This document shows positions 62,272 to 64,000 of a DNA stretch of 64,000 bases, one piece after another. The number at the start of each line of letters is the position of its first letter. Position 1 is the stretch's first letter. A program made the position numbers and the translations under genes. This stretch comes from Cerina litoralis (lineage in GTDB: Bacteria; Bacteroidota; Bacteroidia; Flavobacteriales; Flavobacteriaceae), in assembly GCA_022008415.1 (NCBI GenBank), contig JAIRBC010000021.1, forward strand, positions 1-64,000. The letters are read 5' to 3'. The notes below the pieces were generated by a model that had not been told where the DNA came from, did no database searches, and saw only the letters and a program-made list of their open reading frames with translations.

Positions 62272-63365
62272 TGAGCGGTGGAGTTTTGTCCTGTTTCTAT
62301 TAATTCAATACTAACCGGCGTTCCATTTCTAAGCGCCATGACACCCGAGGTTAAAATGGTATCCCCTACCTTTAATCCCGAAATCACACGAACGGAACTA
62401 TCTCCCCTGGCACCAGTTTCTACCACCACCTCTTTGGCCGTAGATCCACTGGACACAAAAATCATTTTGCCGTTCTGGATAGGAATCAAGGCTTCGGCCG
62501 GGACCAATAAGGCATCGTTCACAACCTGTAAAGGAAGATTGACGTTCGCAAATGTCCCAGGGTACAACTTTCCTTCCGGATTTTCGGCAATGGCACGCAT
62601 TTTTAAAGTCCTTGTAGCCACATCGATCTCGGGCTCAATGGCATATATTTTTGCCGTGTTTACAGTCTTGGATCCCGACGTCGTAAAAGTCACTTCATTA
62701 CCCACCTTTACTTCGGATGCGTATTTTTCGGGAACGGAAAAGGTAATTTTTAATTTGTTGGTATTGATCAATTTGGCAATTAGCGTCGTTGGTGTAACGT
62801 ATGTACCTACAGAAATGGACCTTAAACCTATTGTTCCCGAAAAAGGAGCCCTAACGGTAGCCTTGGACACTTGTGCGGATATCAGGTCCGATTCGGCTTT
62901 GGCCGACTGAAAATCGGCTTGCGAAATATCGTATTCTTCCTGACTGATGGCCTGTTTCTCCAACAACAATTTTGCCCTTCTTTTGTTTTCGGCGGCCAAT
63001 CGCTGCGCAGTCAGTACCTTGGACAACTGCGCCCTTAATTCAATATCGTTAACCTTGAACAAAACCTGACCTTTGGAAACCTTACTGCCCTCGCGAAAAT
63101 TAATAGCCTCCACAACCCCAGAAACCTCGGACCGCAGATCTATTTGCTCGTTGGCCTCCAAGGAACCCGAAAGGGACAGATAATCCTCAAATTTTTGGGG
63201 CCTCAACACCATTCCCGTAACGGATGTAGCGACATTGGCCCGATCCACATCGATTTTGTTTCCTTTATTATTCTTAATAATCCTATAGGATATTAGACCT
63301 ATTATAGAACCTATCAACAAGGCATAAATCAAGTATTTAATTTTCACAAGCTTAAGTTTATTCAA
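62268..63365 (-). CDS. RND efflux membrane-fusion adaptor
   Basis: A 365-residue periplasmic adaptor with an N-terminal membrane anchor (IKYLIYALLIGSIIGLISYRI). SLEANEQIDLRSEVSGVVEAINFREGSKVSKGQVLFKVND is the first lipoyl half-motif, a helical hairpin follows (LLEKQAISQEEYDISQADFQSAKAE), and VRAPFSGTIGLRSISVGTYVTP is the second lipoyl half. The beta-barrel and membrane-proximal domains follow. First gene of the efflux operon (adaptor-permease-TolC). Confidence 0.93.
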   Translation of the reverse strand: MNKLKLVKIKYLIYALLIGSIIGLISYRIIKNNKGNKIDVDRANVATSVTGMVLRPQKFEDYLSLSGSLEANEQIDLRSEVSGVVEAINFREGSKVSKGQVLFKVNDIELRAQLSKVLTAQRLAAENKRRAKLLLEKQAISQEEYDISQADFQSAKAESDLISAQVSKATVRAPFSGTIGLRSISVGTYVTPTTLIAKLINTNKLKITFSVPEKYASEVKVGNEVTFTTSGSKTVNTAKIYAIEPEIDVATRTLKMRAIAENPEGKLYPGTFANVNLPLQVVNDALLVPAEALIPIQNGKMIFVSSGSTAKEVVVETGARGDSSVRVISGLKVGDTILTSGVMALRNGTPVSIELIETGQNSTAQ

Positions 63366-63564
63366 TCAACTAAGACAACTATTCACCCAAGAGCCGAAAT
63401 GACCTGTTTTAATCGACCGGTGAATTACCAACTAAGAGACCGCTTTATTTTATGACAATTTAATTATAAAACCTGTCCGAACGTAATGTCAGACAGGTTA
63501 ACCACAATGTTACGCAAAAACCCAATAAGTTTCAGGGTTTAATATTTTTTTCATCCATTTATTA

Positions 63565-64000
63565 TCAGCCCTCAAAATTCATGTCCTCTCCTCCGCCCCC
63601 GCCTTCACGTTGGTTGTTTTCACCTCTTTGGCTTTTCTTTTGATTAAACCGGTACAGGAAGGTTAAGTTTATCTGGCGTTCCCTCCATTGAAATTCACTG
63701 TAGGTATAGACATTTTCGGTCCTGGTTTCCGTCCTTCGTTTTCTAGAGTTAAAAAGGTCGCTCACGTTAAGGGACAAGGTGGCCTTCTCCTTAAGGATAT
63801 CCTTGCTAAATGCCAAACTGGTATTGAGTGCACCCTTGTTTATATTCTGTGCATCGATTCTCCTGCCCCGGTAGAAGACATTGGTCTGGAAATCAATTTT
63901 TGCCGGCAACGGAATTTTGGCGCTCAGCCTGGTAAACCAGGAAAAATAGTCCGAATCAAAATTCTGTGTAATTTCATCATCCAAGTAATTGGTGTAGGTA
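63565..64000 (-). CDS. Outer-membrane beta-barrel protein, C-terminal part (5' end beyond window)
   Basis: The last 144 residues of a protein that continues past the right edge. Alternating beta segments (DSDYFSWFTRLSAKIPLPAKIDFQTNVFYRGRRIDAQ, KEKATLSLNVSDLFNSRKR, QWRERQINLTFLYRFNQKK) and a terminal Gly/Glu-rich tail match the end of the Bacteroidota TonB-receptor-like barrel family (outer membrane beta-barrel family). It lies upstream of the efflux operon on the same strand but 199 bases apart. Confidence 0.8.
   Translation of the reverse strand, partial: TYTNYLDDEITQNFDSDYFSWFTRLSAKIPLPAKIDFQTNVFYRGRRIDAQNINKGALNTSLAFSKDILKEKATLSLNVSDLFNSRKRRTETRTENVYTYSEFQWRERQINLTFLYRFNQKKSQRGENNQREGGGGGEDMNFEG

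Noticed and set aside
62278..62910. 210-residue open frame on the plus strand
   Set aside because: Antisense to the RND adaptor; low-complexity composition and no family match.
1..64000. CRISPR array, prophage, insertion sequence or tRNA genes
   Set aside because: I found no regularly spaced repeat array, no integrase, transposase or phage structural genes, and no tRNA-like cloverleaf that I could recognise by eye.

Overview
The window looks like a chromosomal segment of a Bacteroidota bacterium, most likely a marine member of the Flavobacteriaceae. The support is: near-consensus Bacteroidota -7 promoter boxes (TAnnTTTG) just upstream of several genes, few Shine-Dalgarno sequences, many signal-peptide envelope proteins of flavobacterial type (OmpA-like, TonB-receptor-like barrels, DUF2911, META-domain lipoprotein), and a core set (FtsE with flavobacterial wording, PpgK, SixA-PPK1, KdsA, TypA, RF2 with programmed frameshift). 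I saw no tRNA, rRNA, CRISPR array, prophage or insertion sequence.

Layout. 0.3-4.7 kb: hemerythrin-like protein, a CBM9-like secreted protein, and a Gfo/Idh/MocA oxidoreductase paired with a 3-hydroxyacyl-CoA-dehydrogenase-fold enzyme. 4.7-12.1 kb (minus strand): a possible 51-residue membrane peptide, an FAD-dependent oxidoreductase, a sugar-porter MFS transporter, a DUF4434 protein and a large secreted phospholipase C. 12.1-18.3 kb (minus): an amine-catabolic operon (ethanolamine-type permease, glutamine-synthetase-like ligase, iron-type alcohol dehydrogenase, class I amidotransferase-type hydrolase, aldehyde dehydrogenase) divergent from an AsnC/Lrp regulator. Its enzyme set matches the gamma-glutamylation route for ethanolamine proposed in Streptomyces, and a phospholipase C gene follows it. 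19.1-24.8 kb (minus): five consecutive genes that match EboB, EboC, EboD, EboE and EboF of the ebo (eustigmatophyte-bacterial operon) cluster. The sixth member, EboA, is detached and lies alone at 54.66-55.51 kb with its own promoter.

24.9-34 kb: META-domain lipoprotein, sulfatase, KdsA, DinB-like protein, TypA/BipA, polyphosphate glucokinase, a small secreted protein, FtsE. 34.4-40.7 kb: a 1007-residue TPR protein, an outer-membrane barrel resembling a TonB receptor without a full plug, a GIY-YIG-like protein and an OmpA-family protein. 41-46.8 kb: two unknown secreted proteins, a periplasmic amidohydrolase, a DUF2911 protein and AsnB. 47-57.4 kb: pyrR, pyrB, an RNase Z pair, pdxH, sixA, ppk1, miaE, eboA, prfB and an ArsC-like protein. 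57.7-63.4 kb (minus): a complete RND efflux system (adaptor, HAE1-type permease, TolC) followed at the right edge by the C-terminal end of an outer-membrane barrel protein.

The intergenic regions carry dispersed sequence: a 114-bp element present twice in opposite orientation (25.85 and 56.86 kb), a small palindromic repeat with copies at 6.75 and 57.57 kb, a 7-bp tandem repeat at 54.4 kb and several low-complexity tracts. The systems I consider most worth follow-up are the split ebo cluster and the ethanolamine gamma-glutamylation operon linked to a phospholipase.
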